Positions 1 to 14,076 of a stretch of DNA of 64,000 bases are shown here, piece by piece. Source of the stretch: Bimastos eiseni. Lineage: Eukaryota > Annelida > Clitellata > Crassiclitellata > Lumbricidae. A model generated the notes under the pieces. That model was not told where the DNA came from, ran no database searches, and worked only from the letters and a program-made list of their open reading frames with translations. The stretch lies in NCBI GenBank assembly GCA_959347315.1, contig OY365811.1, positions 41,365,919 to 41,429,918 on the forward strand, in the 5' to 3' direction. The translations under genes were made by a program, and so were the position numbers. Each line of letters opens with the position of its first letter. Positions within the stretch are counted from its first letter, which is position 1.

Positions 1-422
1 ATCGTCATCGTTTGAATAATCATCGTCATCATCATCCGCAGCAGCAGCAGCAGCAGCGGCAGCAGCAGCAACAACAACAGCTTTAGGATCATTATCGCGT
101 TCCTAGATTCTTTCGATGAAACACCGCTGTAAGACGCCTTGGTTAATCTTATGTTCCTGTGAGGCAGCGGTTGTGCGTCATTGAGACCCACACTTTCCGA
201 TAATTATGCATGTAGGACAAACATGAGGTTCGTCTGTTACGTACGATGATGACGATGATGATGAGAAAAGAGTCAAAACAGAAGAATTAGATATGATGAT
301 GAATGAAGATGAGAATAGGGACGAAGATGATAATGACCACGACGACGATATCGAATATTATCGCCATCCGTACTACAAACTATGCTGGAGATAACGAGTT
401 TATCCCTCGGTTCTTTCTTCAG
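1..422. repeat. Simple-sequence-rich intron of P450-1
   Basis: The stretch opens with CATCAT and CAG/CAA trinucleotide runs (about 1-85). It has further GATGAT/GACGAC runs at about 245-350. By position it is the intron between the off-window exon A and exon B of P450-1. I see no exon-A-like reading frame here, so exon A should lie to the left of the window. Confidence 0.6.
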
Positions 423-2995
423 CTATATTGTGGTGCTGAATGGTCACGACGCGATTATAAATGCATTTGCCAAGCAATCTGAAATCTTCGCCGACAGAGT
501 TCCTCTCTGGATTGAAAAGGAGATCCTCAACCACGAGCTCAAAGGTCAGGTTCATCACAGCGCTCGAATATTAACAGTCACATAGCTCCATTGTTTTCAC
601 TCTGTCTATTGTCAACACCGTGTCATTCATTCATTCATCTGAAGTTTATTTAGCAATCCATAGTACAAGTTGCATGAGATCTGTATTACCAAAAAATTGC
701 AATTGCAATTGCACCGGAGACCCAATTAAGGACGAAGGGGTCCAGCAAGTTAAGACCACGTGAATGATGAGATAGCCTACATAAGTGTTTTATTCTACGG
801 ATTAGCATGTGGGTCATTTATGTTGGCTTCAGTGCACAATGCTAATACCGACAGCTGAATGAAAATACAAAGATTTAGACTTTGAATTTTTAATTTAAGA
901 ATTGAATTAGTAGCTGCTTATGTAAGAAATCAAGTTCAAGTATTTGAAGTTTATTTAGAGAATCATACATATAATTTTAGACAGACAGATGACAATCAAT
1001 AAATTTTCGTTTATTCCATCCATCAAACTGCTGTGAATTACATTATTTTAAAAGTGAGGCTGTTCTTATGGTGAGAGAAAGGCCTAACATCAATGTCATG
1101 AATAAGAGAATTAACACGACATTGCCATATCCCCTAATGCGCCTAGTCTGTCCTACATTATATTATGGAATCACTTGATCCCATACTGTAGGGCAAATGA
1201 TGCCCATATGAAGTACATTTTATGTCCCACTTAATAAAAATATACGACGTATTAATCCTGATACAAAATACTGCTGTGAATCCAGTTCACATTAAAACAA
1301 AATTTGGGATGTTGTCTTAAGGTGTCATTTTCTCACAATACAACGATGTCTTTAAGAAGCATCGCAAAATGTCATTATCAATCCTCAAGGAGTTCGGATA
1401 CGGACAAGACAGAGTCACCGAGACTAGAATTCTTCAGGAAGTTGAAACATTGAACAAGGAGATTCAGAAACAAAATGGACGCCCACTTGATCCTAAATGG
1501 CCGTTTACCTTCGCCACCTCGGAAGTCATTCTGCGCATTCTCTTCGGCAACAACTTCCAACAGTCTTTACCGAAGGAACATTCCACCATCGTCAAGAGCG
1601 TCATCGAGTGCATAACAAACATGGATCTTACCCTCAACGTTGCACCAATCGTTCGATTTATTCCTACTTATCGTCGAAAGGTCGAAATGTTGAGGACGAC
1701 CAGCGCGAGTATATTGAAAGCCATCGGAGCTGGAATAGAGTTCACAAAATCCAACGATTCTGAGACTACGTTCGTCGGACGATTTCTGGAAGTTGAGGGT
1801 AGCGATTACGACCATCAGGACCTAGTGTTTGTGCTGCGTGACCTTTGCTTCGGAGGAATAGAGACTGTGTCGACGCTGCTGCAGTGGGCGATGGTGGAAT
1901 TAACCAATCACCCTGACGTATTGACCCGCTTTCAGAGAGAGATCGACGAGATGGTTCCAGGAGACAGGCTTCCCTCACTCGATGATAAACCACGTTTGCC
2001 CTACACGGAGGCTGTGATCCTTGAACTCTTGAGACGACGTACCATTGCCCCGTTCTTAGTACCGCACGCGACACTGAAGGACACCAAATTACTTGAGTAC
2101 GATTTACCTAAAGGATGTATGGTAAGATTGAACTAATTTTGCTTTTGTGAGGTTAGGTGAGGACGGAATCAGGTCAGATCAAGTCAGGATTCTGTTTTCA
2201 CTTAAATACATAATCTGTTAGTGATTACAGGACAATGGCAGTATACTGCGACTGATTTCCGAGTATTAACATATAGCTAGACGACGTGTAAATGATGTTC
2301 TATCTTTGACTTAAAGCACTGTAGAGTGTAGATATACCAAAATTTAGACCGCGCTTGTTGCAACAGCTCTGTCAAATCAGTTCTAGACTTGTGTCGATTA
2401 TTAAGTCCATGCTACAAAACGGAATCATGTTCTCTGTTAACATTTTGTTGCCTATAGGTTATTGGAAATGTCTTCAGTGCTAACATGGACCCTAAGTCAT
2501 GGAAAGATCCGGAGAACTTCATGCCAGAGAGATTCCTCGACGAAGACAACAAGATCGTCAACAGTGAGAAAGTGTTGACGTTTGGACTAGGTAAGTTGCA
2601 ACTTATCCACAAACTAATTCCTAGGTCAACGCACTTAGGCCTATTTCCGGCTCCAGGATATTATGTCGTTTGAGTTCCGAGATATAGAATTGCGTTTATA
2701 AGCGACTCGTCCTTGGTGTAGTTTTCAGTCCATTGCTCCAAATACGAGAATACAAAGGCCTTCATCTTCTCTTAAGCATTTTCTTGATTCTGTTTTAGGA
2801 AAGCGTTCCTGTCTCGGAGAAGTGCTGGGTCGTCAGAGTGTCTTTCTGTTTTTGACAAGTCTTGTCCAACGTTTCGATATCCGACCACCAGAGGGCCAGA
2901 AATCGATAATTGTGAAGGAAGTCGTTGCCATAACGACCGTTCCAACACACTTCGAAGTTCGTCTGATCCCCCGAGTGAAACCAAATCAGCGATGA
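423..2995 (+). CDS. Cytochrome P450-1, CYP2-like, 5'-partial at window edge
   Basis: Microsomal-type P450 monooxygenase, substrate unknown. Visible exons are B 423-544, C 1322-2121, D 2458-2590 and E 2799-2995 (stop TGA 2993-2995). They join with phases 2, 1, 0 and 1 as in every other copy, and no exon contains a stop. Exon B begins SYIVVLNG where the sisters have RLVIILN. The C-helix reads FKKHRK, keeping the heme-propionate Arg with Trp replaced by Phe. The I-helix is GGIETV, the K-helix ELLR, the PERF motif FMPERF and the heme loop [11 protein letters not shown]. Exon C is 800 bp, 6 bp longer than in genes 2-6, and this length is shared only with P450-8. The intron 545-1321 is AT-rich with no gene seen. 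The C-D intron begins with AGGTCA-like repeats that also occur in P450-8. Exon A with the membrane anchor is missing only because the window starts here. Confidence 0.87.
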
Positions 2996-5189
2996 ACAGT
3001 AGAGCACATTTTGTACGTTTAATGCCGCGGCATCAGTAAAATCTGACTCAATTTGCCATCACGTACCACGCATCCAACTAACGCAATCATTACGTTACAT
3101 TTTATGACTCATCGTTTTTTGCAGACATTGTAGTCATTAACTCACACTAAATTACAAGGTTAAAATGTAACCTACATTTTGAAAGGAATTAGAAATCCGA
3201 ATAAGAGTTGTGAAGAGAGCAGTGTTCTCAGTTTTGAGTGAAAGTCTTTGTGTGAGAGAGCAAGAGGTGAGTTTCAGATGAGTTCGTGGCAATGGTCAGA
3301 TATTAATTTTGTCGTATATAAATATTGTCATACAGCTGCAGTGTTTACCTATATTACACCATCAGGTATCTCATTGGACACCCGCATTCGAATAGAAGTT
3401 AGAGACATTAAAGAGGATAAGATTGGAACATGGTTAACTGACAAGATTGTTCACAGCTCCAATGGCAAGACCATCACAACCTAATTTTTCCGCCTCGTAC
3501 AGCTTGATTCGTAGACTCATCATAGCACTCGATATTAATTTAATTATTAATCAGCACTTTTATTGCGCCTGTGTATAATGCAGAGTGCATCAATCGATGG
3601 CGCGTCAAATCTACACCGTTATCAGGTCAATTCCATGAGGTCAGTTCATCAAGAGAGAGAGATAGCCTAAGGACTAGTGCCAACTGAAAAAGAAAGGCTT
3701 TGAGTCAAGATCGAAACAAAGAAATTGACTGAGTAGAACGGACAGACACAAAGAGGGAGTTCCGGAACCTGGGCCCAGCCACCGAGAAAGCACGACAATC
3801 AAGAACAGTCCTAATCCGCGGAATTGTCAAAGAAAGGCAGGTAGACGACCGAGTTAATAGCGTACATAGTGTTTAGAAACAGCTGATCTGCGTAATGGCG
3901 CAGTAGGCCGTACAGACTACGTTTAATAAATTGGCTGCATGTATTTCCTTAATTCTCAATAATACTATTAAGAATCTATTCAAAAATAATAACAAGTGCA
4001 TGTACAACGAGAGACGAATGGAGGAAGTGCGTTGCCCGATGTGTAGACCTACACAGGAAGGATTAAGTACTAAGTAAGTATGTACCGGAGTGACGAGTGC
4101 CATGTGCATTAATTTCAATTGTGTTCTAGCTCCTATGCTATTAGGTTGCACACACTCGACGACACATCTATTACGGCCTTTGCGTCAGCTTGGCATGAAT
4201 CGGCCCAAAGCGTCAATGAATATGCATATATCGCTGACTAATTCATCCTTCAGTCTGAGTCCCTGGGCTTCATTTTTTTTCTTAAAAAATAGTCTCAGGC
4301 TCTTGTCGTGTACGGGCGTCGGCTCGCTCACTTGAAAAGGCTTGGTCTAGGCCTATGTTTACACCATTTTAGTGAACACGTTTAAAGCGTGTGCGATCTT
4401 TGAACTATCTGTACCACGAAAAGGCAAGCACTGGCTTCGTTCTCATTTTTATAGTCCTGTACCCGACGTGAAAACAAAGATGACAAGTGCGTAGCTTACG
4501 TTAAAGTATTTCGACGAAATAAAGACTATTCTTCACATCAACTGGAGTTTTTTGGAACAGTGACCTCCTGCATGAGTTAATAGCCGATAGCTCGATAGCA
4601 AGACAGAGCCAAATCGTTGTCAAGTCTATACCGAAGCAGTAAATACTTGTCAACTTCGACTGTCAGTAACTGGTGGTCTTACAACCTACTGATAGACATT
4701 ATTTTCATTTTCAATTACTATGACGAATATCTTTCGACGCCACTCTAGAAGTTCCGTTATTACAAACAAAGCTGGGGCAGAAACTCAAACATTGAGTCAT
4801 TTTTAAACAATGGACGAGAATAAGTTGAATGTCTCCCACGTGTTGTGGCTCTTAAAGACTATGCAATGGAACTTGCAGAGTCACAAGATTTCAAATTTTG
4901 CTGTAACGTCATCAATGCATTTTTAGCATAATCTCGCCCTCATCAACCTTAAGGTTCAATCACTAGCCTGTTATAACTCACTACAAGACCCGAAGCCTAC
5001 ATATCTTCGCGAACTCTGTCATCATCCAGCCAACCCGCTCTATACGATCCTTCCTCTGTCTAAGTCCAAGTCTGGTGATTACAACTACGATTTTTTATAT
5101 AAACCTAACCCGACGCTTCTTTGCCGCTTCGTGTGATTTATTTGTTGAACTAATTTCCTTAAGCCTGTATAGCATTAACCTCATTGCAG
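2996..5189. other. Spacer P450-1 to P450-2 with conserved upstream block
   Basis: No convincing gene. The block about 4190-4540 is homologous to about 13150-13500 upstream of P450-3 and to 23880-24085 upstream of P450-4. It contains the shared CGGGCGTCGG-type segment and the AAAGTATTTcGACGAAA segment. This makes it a candidate promoter or non-coding first-exon region of the P450-2/3/4 group. The sequence at 5181-5189 (TCATTGCAG) is a splice acceptor directly in front of the P450-2 start codon. Confidence 0.5.
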
Positions 5190-8100
5190 ATGCTTGAAAA
5201 TGGCGGGTGGCCTGCTGTCATAACAGCAGCTGCAGTAATTGCTATCATCTTCATCTTCTTCTGGAGAAAGCAAAATGGGACGAAGGGTGCTGGAAGAAGA
5301 TACCCACCTTCAGCACCAGTTCTACCACTCATTTTTGCAATTATCCGTGGAGGAATGAGTGTCCTTCCTGAATACTTCATGAAATCAGCGAGGAAACTTG
5401 GACCTGTGATTTCATACAATGTTGGAGGAAGGTAGGAAAAATAGTGTCCCATAGTATCAAGACTACGAGTTTGAAATATATTAGCATCTTTTATTTTGAG
5501 CGGTGTAACAGTTCAATTTTCTTTCCTTTGATTCGACACTTTATTCTCATGATTCCGACGTTAAGAATCTAAAAATTGTTCCTCCTAACGCCCAAAGCTT
5601 TAACTCATTCACAGTTTAGTGATTAAATCACATTCAAAACATTCATTCATTACGAAAATCTATATAGCGCCTTTTCAAGGCTACTACTCAGGAACGCAAA
5701 GTCTGTTATCACACATTGACGTTGACCTGCAATTAACAGACTCTCTATCGACATAAGACGAAAGTGGGTAGCAAGCTAAACAGTGTCACAATTTGCAATC
5801 ATGCTGACAAACATATCTTACTTGAAGCAAGGTACATGTAGATTGTTAACGTCATTTTCACGCCATCACAGTTCAACGACTCTTTATGGCATCAATTGTT
5901 GCCAACATAAGATACATGTGTGTAAAATCTACGGCCAGTGGTCTCCACTTTCTGTTTGACTATTAAAGCAATCGTGTGGCATGTAAGATTTTGGGAGTTG
6001 CATTTGAATCGAGTCAATAATTTAATTAATACATGAGCCTATTATGTGGGTGAAACTACTACCACATTTCTAACATCAGAAATTAAATTTCCGTTTCAGC
6101 ATGGATTCGTTGGGCAAGAGCCCTTGTTTCTAGTCACTGCAATACAGTGTGTCTTTGCTAGACAAACAATACACATTTTACACGACCTTGTGGGATGTGA
6201 ACTGCCTATTTGCAAGATTCAGTCTAAACTCTGCTCAACTTTATGATTTAACATCTAATTCTGTCAAAGTTTCATTAGTTATTCTGTGTTCATAAGGTTG
6301 GTGATAATTCTAAATAACAAGGAAGCAATTTCAGATGCCTTCGTTAAAAAATCAGAAGCCTTCGCAGACAGAATTGAGTTCTGGATGGAGTCGAATGTCC
6401 TCAACCATAGTCTCAGAGGTATTTTCATCAAGGTCGTTGACACACTAATCGAGTAACTAGGAGTATACTCATAAGAAATAATGGTATCAAGTCGGACAGC
6501 ATCATGTTACATCGTGAAGCGCCGGATCAGTAGCAGAAAGCAGATCATTATAAAGCATAGAAATAAACGTCTGCCATTTCAACCTCTTTCAGTCAAAACA
6601 GCCTCTTCATTAACACCGAATTACTCAAATCTTTCATAGGTCTGGGGAGCAGGATATCAGCATTGACAATGACCAACCATAGCCATGTCACTTCGATTCT
6701 CAGCTACCATTCTCATAGGAGATCTCTTTCTGTTTTCGACACTTCAAATTGAAAAAATCAGAAGACAGATGAAAGCCCAAGACACTGAAGGGTATACAGA
6801 CCTAGTTAACTGAGAAAGTCAATTTAAATCTTAACCCCGACCCGATTGTGGCACCCAAATAGTAATTATAACTGAAATCTGATTGTATTCCGACATTCAT
6901 GTATCGCCGCTCTAAAGCGGAGACAAGTTAGAGTCGCTCTCAACGCGTGAAAACTCTGTGGTAGCAGTTGTAGGCTAGTCATCTGATATTAGCAGATACA
7001 TGTATGTTGCTAGTCTCGACGCCATTGAGTAAGTTAGTATAGACATAACAGGGTGATGCAATTCTGCCTTGTAATACGTGCACTGATGTTTTTATAAAAT
7101 GTGCGTTATTATCATTCGATAAAAACCAACATCTATATTTTATAGGCATTACCTTCGCCAGATACAATGACACCTTTAAGAAGTACCGCAAACTGTGTCT
7201 GACCATCCTCAAAGAGTTCGGATTCGGAATCCACGCCCTTTCTGAGATTCGAATTCTTCACGAAGTTGAGTATTTGAACGAAGAGATTATCAAATTCAAC
7301 GGCCGCCCGTTGAATCCAAAATTTATCACAATTCACTCAACTTTCAATGTGGTGTCGAATATTATGTTTGGCAAAACCTTCATGATATCGGACACATGTC
7401 ACAGAATATCTGAGACAATCCATGAGTTTGTGAAACACACGGATTTTTCAATCAACTTGGCCCCGCTTTTGAGATTTCTGCCTTACTTCCGAGACCAGAT
7501 AACCACTCTGGTGCGCTTACATGAAGACATTATGAACGGCATCGAGAAAGGGATCGAATGCAGTATGTCGACTGAGTGCGAGTCTACATTCGTGAAAAGA
7601 TTCATAGAAATTCAAGGACGTGATTTTGACCGAAAGGATCTTCTCTACATCGTTCGTGATCTGTGTTTCGCTAGTTCGGATACCGTATCGACAGTGTTGC
7701 AGTGGGCAATTATTGAATTGGCCAACCATCCCCAGGTCCAAGACCGTTTTCAAAGGGAGATCGATGACGTGGTACCAAGGGATCGATTTCCATCACTCGA
7801 TGATAAACCTCGTCTGCCTTACATGGAGGCTGTGACCCTTGAAGTCATGAGACTACATACTACTGTACCTCTCTATGTGCCGCACGCGACGCTCAAAGAT
7901 ACAGAGGTTCTTGGATACTGTGTACCAAAAGGAAGCATGGTTGGTATCAAGTAAAGAACATTTATTATTCTAACTTCACAAAAACTGCGAAGAGAGCATA
8001 AGAGTGGGCCGCAAACGCATAATTTTATCTTCCCCTCGACTCTGTTCCATCAGTAGTACAAAATTGGCTTGTCTTGTTTGACCTGGGCTTGTAGCGTCCT

Positions 8101-9748
8101 TGAGTAAAGGAGTTCTAAAAATTCTGATTGGCTGATTTACTTAGTGTAAAGACGCTACACAAACGTCAAGATATTTAATTTAGTGATGCCTGTGTCGCGA
8201 GTCATCATATTTTCTCTTTGTTATAATTTAGCTTCTTGTGGCATTTACCTAAATGTGCAATGTTATAGTGTCGCCATTTTTAAATTGTCCACAAAATTTC
8301 ACATCTCTTTCCGTCAATCTTTGACCCAGCAAATCATCCAGCAAGTCTTTGATGGGTTGAAACGATGTCTGTGCTTTTCACGGACCTTGATACCATTCCG
8401 GAAACCAAAACACTTCCTGCTTTTAAAAGCAGTGTAAACTGTTCTTTCTGTGTAATACCGAGAATAATCTACGCTGACAGTGAACAATCTCGTAAAGCAC
8501 TCCAATTGAGGAGTTTTAATCTTTTATTTCAAAGGGATTCATTAAGATGTGAGTAACATTTTTAATTGCGAGTAATTAAATAGTAATATTCGTGCAGGCA
8601 GTAGCATTTGCCTACAAGCGTTACTATATTTGGCAATAAACACATTAATCTATCTGAAAAAGTATAAAGACTATAATGTTGATCTTAAGGTTCTCTATCA
8701 ATTATAAGGCCTTTGACAGATCTTCCCTTCCTTGGCTCTTGAACCGATGTAGGCCTATGAGAAAATAAGGGAAAGTAAAGACGACAGAAGTAGTGATCTA
8801 GAAGAAGAGCCATAAAATAAAATTAAAACTGATTGATGATGATGATGATCGTAATTTTTAGAATATTTTGTTACAATTAATTTTAATAATCATCTACTTC
8901 TCTAATATTTACTTTATCGGCACATAGTAATGATTATATTTGGCTTAGGTAATCGCTAACTCACTCAGTGCCCACATGGACTCACAATCCTGGAAAGACC
9001 CTCAGAACTTCAGACCAGAGCGATTCCTTGACGAGGATCACACGATAGTTGGAAGCGAAAAAGTGATTGCCTTTGGAATGGGTATGAGTTATTGCATTTT
9101 ATTATCACGTTTTAAATTTTTTCAATGCAACGATAAGCCTACTGACTAAACTATAACCAGCCTTGGCTAACTTTTCTTTTTCTAAGGCATATTAACATTG
9201 TCATCGCACTACGCTTTTTGGCAATTGCTCGATATAAAGGGAAATCGATTGACGCTTTTAACATCAATGAAACGATTTTACATTATTTACTGGATGAAGT
9301 CATATAGCCTAGGTGATTAATCATAGTTATCTAGAAGTATGCTTAACTTAGATTTGCCTGAAATTATTAAAAGAGTTAACCTTTTGAAAAACCTTGGTTA
9401 ATTACAGGGTGGGTTATAGTGATTCACAATGAAAACCAAGAAAGCGACACAAATTGTAATATGTCTACTATAATTAGGCCTACTAAAAATAATTATGTTA
9501 ACGTTACTATTAAATTTTAGTGTTAGTCCAGTGTATTGCTGTGGTCTGTGCTAGGTAAACGTTCCTGTCTTGGGGAGAGTCTGGGACGTCACGAGACCTT
9601 TCTCTTTCTCACAAGTCTCGTACAGCGTTTCGATATCCGACCACCAGAGGGCCAAGATTCTATGAATGTGAAGGAAGTCATTGCTGGAATAATGCAGACT
9701 TCGGAATTTAAAGTTAGAATGATTCCGAGAACGGAAATCAAGAACTGA
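5190..9748 (+). CDS. Cytochrome P450-2, CYP2-like, complete
   Basis: ER-anchored clan-2 P450 monooxygenase, substrate unknown. Exons: A 5190-5431, B 6297-6418, C 7146-7939, D 8949-9081, E 9555-9748 (TGA). The joined frame is open and gives 494 residues. An N-terminal hydrophobic anchor (about 8-25) is followed by WRKQN and the hinge [11 protein letters not shown]. The C-helix is FKKYRK. The I-helix ASSDT ends at Thr301, EVMR is at 354-357, PERF at 409-412, and [11 protein letters not shown] has its heme Cys at 435. As I recall mammalian CYP2C numbering, these are the same positions. I chose the ATG at 5190, not the in-frame TTG at 5184, because TTGCAG before it is a splice acceptor, as in every sister. 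The exon C donor is the weak GTTGGT. Introns of 865, 727, 1009 and 473 bp hold no other gene that I see. A possible AATAAA lies at 10020. Confidence 0.9.
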
Positions 9749-12700
9749 AGTATCGTAAAGTTTGATCATCATCATTATTCGGCGATAAGAGGCAATACTT
9801 ATGGAAGACTAAGGACCATTCTCGTTTTGCTAATGAACTTTTCTATATATATTTTTTAGTCCGTATAAAACTCATAACTTTGTATTTTTCTGGATGAAAG
9901 AATGATTGATTTGTAAGTTGTATCTATAGGCCTAATCTTATATTTATAACGTGCTCGGTGGCAATATTGTCGCGGCTGGGCTGGGTGCGCTCCTGAAAAA
10001 ATATCTTGAAGGGGTGCTAAATAAATGCTAAGAATGAATGCATAGATGAAAAAAGTTTTCTTCGATTTTAAATTTGTTTAAAAATTCTAGCTTTTATCAT
10101 TTTTAATTTTCAGCTCGTTTCTTTCCGTTTTTGTAAAATTATAATTATTCAGGTTCACTCATTAAGATCTGAGTGCTTTCTGCTGTCGTTTTGATTAGAT
10201 TAATAATTAGTATTTGTCTTAATGGCCTATGCAATGCAAATCTACAGATAGACCTACAAGTATGAAACGTCGAACGGGTGTGGTCTATGGCTTTAAACAC
10301 GTCGATGTTCTAAGCGTAGACTGGTACTTGCATGGGTCGGTTTAAAGACGGGCTGTACGAGATGGTGCGGGATGGATTCGTGTAATTTCGATCGTAAGTT
10401 TGATGGACGAGCAGAACAACAATTTAGCATTGGCCAATTTGAAATACATTTACCGTGACCGTGAGAAAGTTCATTCGGGTTAAACGATATCCGTATTAAA
10501 GGTCATCTTGCTGGAGAGGATTGCAATCTAGGCCTAAATCCTGCCAAAGCAAATCAAGAATTGATTAGAGAAGAGAATAGCGAGAGTGTGAAACAAGACA
10601 TAATGCAAAGAAAGCGACAGGCGATTCATGCTATTTTGTGCTTTATAGGATGGTTGTTATTTATTAAATTTGAACTGTGTGAGCAGAGTTTTCAATATTA
10701 AAATGCAGTAAAAATCGTAAAAAGTAATTTTATTTTATTTCACATTCTCCCCCCTCGTTTTTTCCGTTTATTATTATTTTCAAAAAATGCCGTTTTGTAC
10801 AGGTTTTTTTTGTTTTCTCGGTTTTTTGCATCTATGAATGAATGAATGAATGAATAAATGAATGAATAAATATGGGTCTACCTATATTAAATGTAGTTTT
10901 AAGCGCTCCCGTGTTACGCGCAAAGTACTGGTTCAAACCTAGCCTTTGACAGTGATGCCATGGAATCTCGAATTTTGGTCAGTTGTTAGGTTATTAGGAG
11001 ATGGCGCTTATAAAACACCAGACAATGCTAAATAGACAAGCGAAATAAAGGCACGAAATAGTTTAGGTATAGGACAAGCTAACGAATGAATTTGAGAACG
11101 AAAATGTCTATCCTAAATAATAGTATTATTTTGGCCTGAGTAGAATAAATGGCTGATGCGATTGAGCCAGTCGTCTGTGTAAAATTAAAAATTACGTCTG
11201 TGCCAAAGCAATTTAACGCAGATCATATAAATGAGATTTATTCGTATTTTTGAATAAGCTGCTGCTTCGCGATTAACTACAGAAGAGCGTTTTAGTAATT
11301 TTGACGTTTCGATTTTTAAAGAACTTACAATATCTGACCTTGGAAAGGACACAGCTTTTATATAGCGGTATTTCATCACGTTACCTCCTAGGTCTGTTCA
11401 GGCGCCGGTGACGTGTAGACCTATAGACGTCTCCTAAAGGTTCTGTGTCTATAATCCGAAGGTTCGATAGTCCGATGATTGCATGGTGCTCGGTCGATAG
11501 GTGATATGATTGGGGTTTTAATGGTAACAGAATTGATGAAAAGAATTATGTTTGATCAGAGACTGGATTGCACCATTCTTTTCATTCATCCAGTTTCTAT
11601 TTAGGCATGATTCTTTTCAATTCAATCCAGCTCCCAGTTTTACGCATTCTTTACATCAATTAATCTGGTGTATTTAAATTAATGTCGGAGCATAGAATCT
11701 TCGGTCTATCGAACCTTCGGACTATTGGACCTTTGGATTATCGAGCGGGCATCCTCGTAAGTAACCGCCTCTCATAGGGAGTTCAGCGTGTAAGTATTAA
11801 TGTTGTTGATTTTTTTAACGACACCGTCCCATAACGAAGATGTAATGTAATGTAATGCAAATCTTGGAAAATTTCTCAGCGTACACAAAAGCCACATCAG
11901 GGAGACCAGCTTATTCATCGGAGCTATACCAAATCTAGTCCGAAATGGTCAAAGATGATTTGGTGTTGCCCTACTCTCCTCCTTTCTCCAAGTTTGTTTG
12001 GGACTGACACTGTCAGAGTACTAACAGTGGCGGAGATACGTGTCAGTATTATTTCCTGCTGCAATAAGTAGGCATAAGAGTCGACATGTGCTGCAGCTTG
12101 CTGAGTACATGGAGATTATTCAGTTAAGACTGTTTGTCACTGCCTAGTGACTACAAACTGAATGAATGACGACTTTGTGTTGGCGTTTGTCATCCTGGTT
12201 TTATCGTCTTGGGGCAAACATAATAATTACATAACACTTGGGTTAAGCTCATTTAAAAAAAATAGGATAGGTCTGATGCGCAGCAAATTGTCACGATTTA
12301 TACGAATCAGATGTTATCCCAGCGACTGCAACCAAAGCAGAACTTTGCAAACAGAGTGATATCTGTGCCAAGCTTCTAACCTTTTGTGAAACTTCCCCTC
12401 AGAGCTTACACTCTGCCTAGAATAATGTTTCTAATAACTTCACGCTCAACCTGAATTCTAAGGTGCTACAGTGTGAACAAAGTAACCGGACCAAAATAAT
12501 GGACCAAAAATGTCTTAACGTTTTAATAAAACTGACAGAGTTGAATAATGCTCGCAATTGCTTTTTTAATTATTCCACGTTTGAGCATAACAATTAAAAA
12601 TTACTTTATCTTACACACAATGCAAAAATATTAATGATTTATCAAAATTTTTGCTTGCGATCCTTGTCTGAAATTTTGAAAACTTGACAACTCATGTGGC

Positions 12701-14076
12701 ACACCTAAGTGATGGAATATCTTTATAATATTTTCCACATTAGCTTAGTGTATTAAAAGGAAGGTTACTAGGGGCTGTCCCAACTAATTACATAGAATGA
12801 AAAATTTCAGCACCACCCTTATATAGGCTACATACAATCGTTCATATGAACACACATGCAAGCAAGCAAGCATGCAGGCAGGCATACACACATGTCATAT
12901 ACACACATACATACACAAATGGCATGCAAATTTACTTGCGAAATACATAACTATCAGAATTATATAAATTATAAGCACAGCGCACACTGTGATTTGTAGA
13001 CTTCTCATTAGCTCTTACTGAGGTTGACTTGCAATGCAGCGCTACATAAATTTACGAATACAATGCACGCATTATTACATAATTGCATGCATAAATTATA
13101 CATAAGGTCCTATGATTATTCATAGCCAACTTTTTACCAAAATGTTTACTTTCACACCAGTCTGCTCGACTCCTCCCAAAGCCTTGAGCAGTTCAATGAA
13201 TATTATTGTGTCCCTGACGTATTCAGCATCCGGTCTGAATTTCTTCTAAAAATATCCTTAAGTCCTAGTTCTGCGACTATCAAATATGTCTGAAGGATTG
13301 CGGGCGTCGGATGGCTAATTCGAAAAAGGCTGTGTCAGTAACAAGTTTAATACGCGTATTTAAGCGGATACTACCGTTGAACTGTCGGCACCGCACGTAA
13401 AGGCAAGGACTATTTTATTTCTATATGATCGTAAACTAAATGGCAACAAAAATGGCAAGTTGGTAGTTTATATCAAAATATTTAGACGAAAGAAAGGTCA
13501 TCTTCCTATCAACTTACAAATTCACTGGCGTACATGTAGGTGTGTGGTGCACGAGGTGTCACAACAGCCCATTCCTAATCAAGTAGGCCTAAATACCGTT
13601 GCCGTAAATAATCATCAACCTTGAATGTCAATAACAGGTAGTTTTAAAGTGAAAGAGATGTGTGTGGAATACCTTTATGGGCGGAGCTGACTCGGCGCTT
13701 TAAGAAATTTCCGGTTGCGTTTTCATCTACCTACCAAGTGAGCTTCCACTGGTACAAACGCATCTCGGTGCAGACATTCTTAACCTATAGTTCTTATTTT
13801 GTTATGTCTGGCAGAACCCGTTGGATATCTACCAGACATTGTGATGCTCAAGTTATCTGAATTGTAAGCTGCATGTGCTCATAATTAGGCCAGTAGACCT
13901 AACTTGAAAAGTCGCAAGAACATCAACTTACTGTTCTAACATGATCAATAAAGTTCGAGTCATTCGCAAACTAACCTTATGACTTCTTCATTGGTCGCTT
14001 ATTCAAGACTACTCAAGTAGCTCATGTGTCTTATTTGTTGCACCAGCTTCGCTACAACACATTACTCTGATTTTAG
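9749..14076. other. P450-2 3' flank (copy A of a duplicated spacer)
   Basis: No gene supported. About 9800-13340 is homologous to 20660-24085 (copy C). Its part around 9800-11370 also matches 18770-19420 (copy B, downstream of P450-3). It carries a MITE at 11449-11747, a short AATG-type repeat around 10837-10870, and a tRNA-like relic around 10885-10935. The block nearest P450-3 (13150-13500) is the shared upstream block of the P450-2/3/4 group. TTTTAG at 14071-14076 is the acceptor preceding the P450-3 start codon. Confidence 0.6.
11449..11747 (+). mobile_element. MITE-like element with GGTTCGATAGTCC termini, copy 1
   Basis: Both ends carry inverted subrepeats of the form ATAATCCGAAGGTTCGATAG: ATAATCCGAAGGTTCGATAG on the left and CTTTGGATTATCGAG on the right. 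The interior is non-coding. An inverted, clearly homologous second copy is at 56649-56942. The duplicated flank (copy C) lacks the element: GACGTCT at 21157-21162 is followed directly by AGTAAG. The inserted interval is therefore about 11433-11755. No clean target duplication is seen. Confidence 0.75.

Noticed and set aside
5184..5189. In-frame TTG as a start codon for P450-2
   Set aside because: The bases form the splice acceptor TTGCAG. The sisters all start at the ATG after AG.
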